A stretch of DNA of 64,000 nucleotides from Pseudaeromonas aegiceratis. GTDB lineage: Bacteria > Pseudomonadota > Gammaproteobacteria > Enterobacterales > Aeromonadaceae. Of the stretch, positions 63,092 to 64,000 are shown in pieces. The position numbers were made by a program, and so were the translations under genes. The stretch is from positions 3,617,672-3,681,671 of the forward strand of contig NZ_CP158016.1 of NCBI RefSeq assembly GCF_046254905.1. The letters are read 5' to 3'. Position 1 is the stretch's first letter. The number at the start of each line of letters is the position of its first letter. The notes beneath the pieces were generated by a model. It had not been told where the DNA came from, did no database searches, and saw only the letters and a program-made list of their open reading frames with translations.

Positions 63092-63414
63092 AGCTTGTCC
63101 AGCAGGTGGGTCAGATCGGCGTTGCTCACGCTGCCAATACCCGCCTTGGCAATGACGACAATGTCGATGGCCGGCAGGTCATGTTGCGTTTGACGGAAGT
63201 TTTCCCGCACCAGGCGTTTGACGCGATTACGCCACACGGCGCGCTTGAGGGCTTTTTTGGGCACGGTGAGGCCGAGACGTGGGTGTCCCAGTTCGTTGGC
63301 ACAAGCCAGCAAGGTCAGGTGGGGAGAAGCTGCCCGGACGGGATCGGAGAAGACACGCTTAAATTGGTCGGGAGTTAACAGACGTAACTCCCGGGGGAAG
63401 GTGTGCTTAGCCAT
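63058..63414 (-). CDS. rnpA: Ribonuclease P protein component
   Basis: A 118-residue basic protein that binds the RNase P RNA and the 5' leader of precursor tRNA. The signature RNRVKRLVRENFR is present, with FPRELRLLTPDQFKRVF at the N-terminus. Its start overlaps the end of rpmH by eight bases. The catalytic RNA gene is not in this window. Confidence 0.97.
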   Translation of the reverse strand: MAKHTFPRELRLLTPDQFKRVFSDPVRAASPHLTLLACANELGHPRLGLTVPKKALKRAVWRNRVKRLVRENFRQTQHDLPAIDIVVIAKAGIGSVSNADLTHLLDKLWRTLSRRCNG

Positions 63415-63550
63415 TCACAGTGGTCAGGCGGGCACGACCCTTGGCACGACGACGGGCCAGCACCAGACGGCCATTCTTGGTGGCCATGCGGGAACGGAAA
63501 CCGTGGTTGCGCTTGCGCTTCAGCACTGAAGGTTGAAAAGTACGTTTCAT
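63407..63550 (-). CDS. rpmH: 50S ribosomal protein L34
   Basis: A 47-residue basic protein with the invariant MKRTFQPSVLKRKRNHGFR. It is one to three residues longer than usual at the C-terminus (TTVNG). The ATG at 63550 is chosen; the frame extends upstream to 63604 through non-conserved sequence. It is divergent from dnaA, which begins just beyond the window. Confidence 0.98.
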   Translation of the reverse strand: MKRTFQPSVLKRKRNHGFRSRMATKNGRLVLARRRAKGRARLTTVNG

Positions 63551-64000
63551 AACATTAATCCGCTTATCGACTGTACAGTTTGGGTGGCCACACCATCGAG
63601 GCACCGAAATCGGTGAGGCCGCTCTAACAAAAGAGGGCGAATTCTATACAGATTCCGAGGGGCCGTCAATTGTGGCGGACAGCACTAGGCGTCCATCACG
63701 GGTATGGCTTGACCGGATCCTTATATAAAGGACGCGGGCGCTGGATTATACCCTGCCTGTTGGCGGAGACAAGCCCAAGGATCCGGCACTGGATCCGCGG
63801 GATCGTGATCCGGATCGTGGCGGACCTCGCTTTGTTGATAAGGTGTGGGTAATTTGGGGGTTGTCGGGGGCTTTATGCACAAAAAAGGCCAAAGTCAAGC
63901 CGCATATTTGCTGGGATCCCGGCTTTCTCGCTAGAGATCCCAGGGGCGAAAACGTAGAATGTCCGGTCTTCACCTTTGCCTTTTTTGATTGGAGTGGATC
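63551..64000. promoter_or_regulatory. rpmH / dnaA divergent control region
   Basis: A gene-free stretch that must hold the rpmH promoter (left) and the dnaA promoter and leader (right). It has about nine GATC sites in 400 bases, clustered at 63715-63815. A perfect DnaA box TTATGCACA is at 63873-63881 and a one-mismatch box (TTACCCACA, reverse strand) at 63844-63852, fitting DnaA autoregulation. GGATCCTTATATAA at 63715-63728 repeats an oriC sequence in inverted orientation. The dnaA start codon is not visible. Confidence 0.8.

Noticed and set aside
63990..64000. Possible start of dnaA at the right edge
   Set aside because: Too few bases remain to identify a start codon or the conserved N-terminus.

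Overview
The window is a chromosomal replication-origin region of a GC-rich gammaproteobacterium. The gene order mioC - oriC - mnmG - rsmG - parA - parB - atpIBEFHAGDC - glmU, together with rpmH - rnpA - yidD - yidC - mnmE reading away from the (off-window) dnaA start, is the classical gammaproteobacterial origin neighbourhood. Protein similarity recalled from memory and the base composition suggest the Aeromonadaceae (Oceanimonas/Zobellella/Oceanisphaera-like), but this is an inference. No rRNA, tRNA, CRISPR array, insertion sequence or prophage was seen.

Layout. 0.1-6.0 kb: an aldo/keto reductase-like protein, a small STAS-like protein, a DUF3142 protein with a large exported partner, and an ArnT-like glycosyltransferase. 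6.1-9.0 kb: cidAB/lrgAB-type holin-like genes with a divergent LysR gene, and yghU. 9.2-16.6 kb: glucosamine/UDP-GlcNAc synthesis (a DeoR regulator with glmS; glmU) separated by a three-gene membrane transport set. 16.7-23.5 kb: the complete F1Fo ATP synthase operon. 23.7-28.0 kb: parB, parA, rsmG, mnmG. 28.0-28.5 kb: oriC, very rich in GATC and DnaA boxes. 28.5-30.8 kb: mioC, EF-P of the arginine type and its rhamnosyltransferase EarP.

31.9-37.8 kb is a seven-gene arsenic island: an ArsC-ArsR fusion, the ACR3 arsenite exporter, a dual-specificity-phosphatase-like protein, ArsP, a thioredoxin-like mini-protein, a GAPDH and the MFS exporter ArsJ. It can handle inorganic arsenite, arsenate (by reduction and by the 1-arseno-3-phosphoglycerate route) and probably organoarsenicals. 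37.8-42.3 kb holds flagellar ring genes (flgH, flgP, flgT and an unknown) behind a good sigma-54 promoter, and a divergent pair that looks like a degenerate histidine kinase and a receiver-less OmpR-type regulator. 43.1-46.6 kb is pqiABC. 46.6-57.3 kb holds a degenerate GGDEF protein, pyrC, a Sua5-type tRNA enzyme, the DabAB inorganic-carbon pump with a LysR regulator, an intact GGDEF diguanylate cyclase and an esterase. 57.3-59.7 kb is yqjG-yqjF-LysR. 59.7-63.6 kb is mnmE-yidC-yidD-rnpA-rpmH, and the last 400 bases are the dnaA control region.

The items most worth a second look are: the phosphatase-like protein inside the arsenic operon; the degenerate two-component pair beside the flagellar ring genes; a decayed mosaic at 55.0-55.3 kb that joins the 3' end of mnmE to the 5' end of the 46.6-kb GGDEF gene and looks like an old tandem-duplication junction; and a 14-bp sequence shared in inverted orientation by oriC and the dnaA control region.
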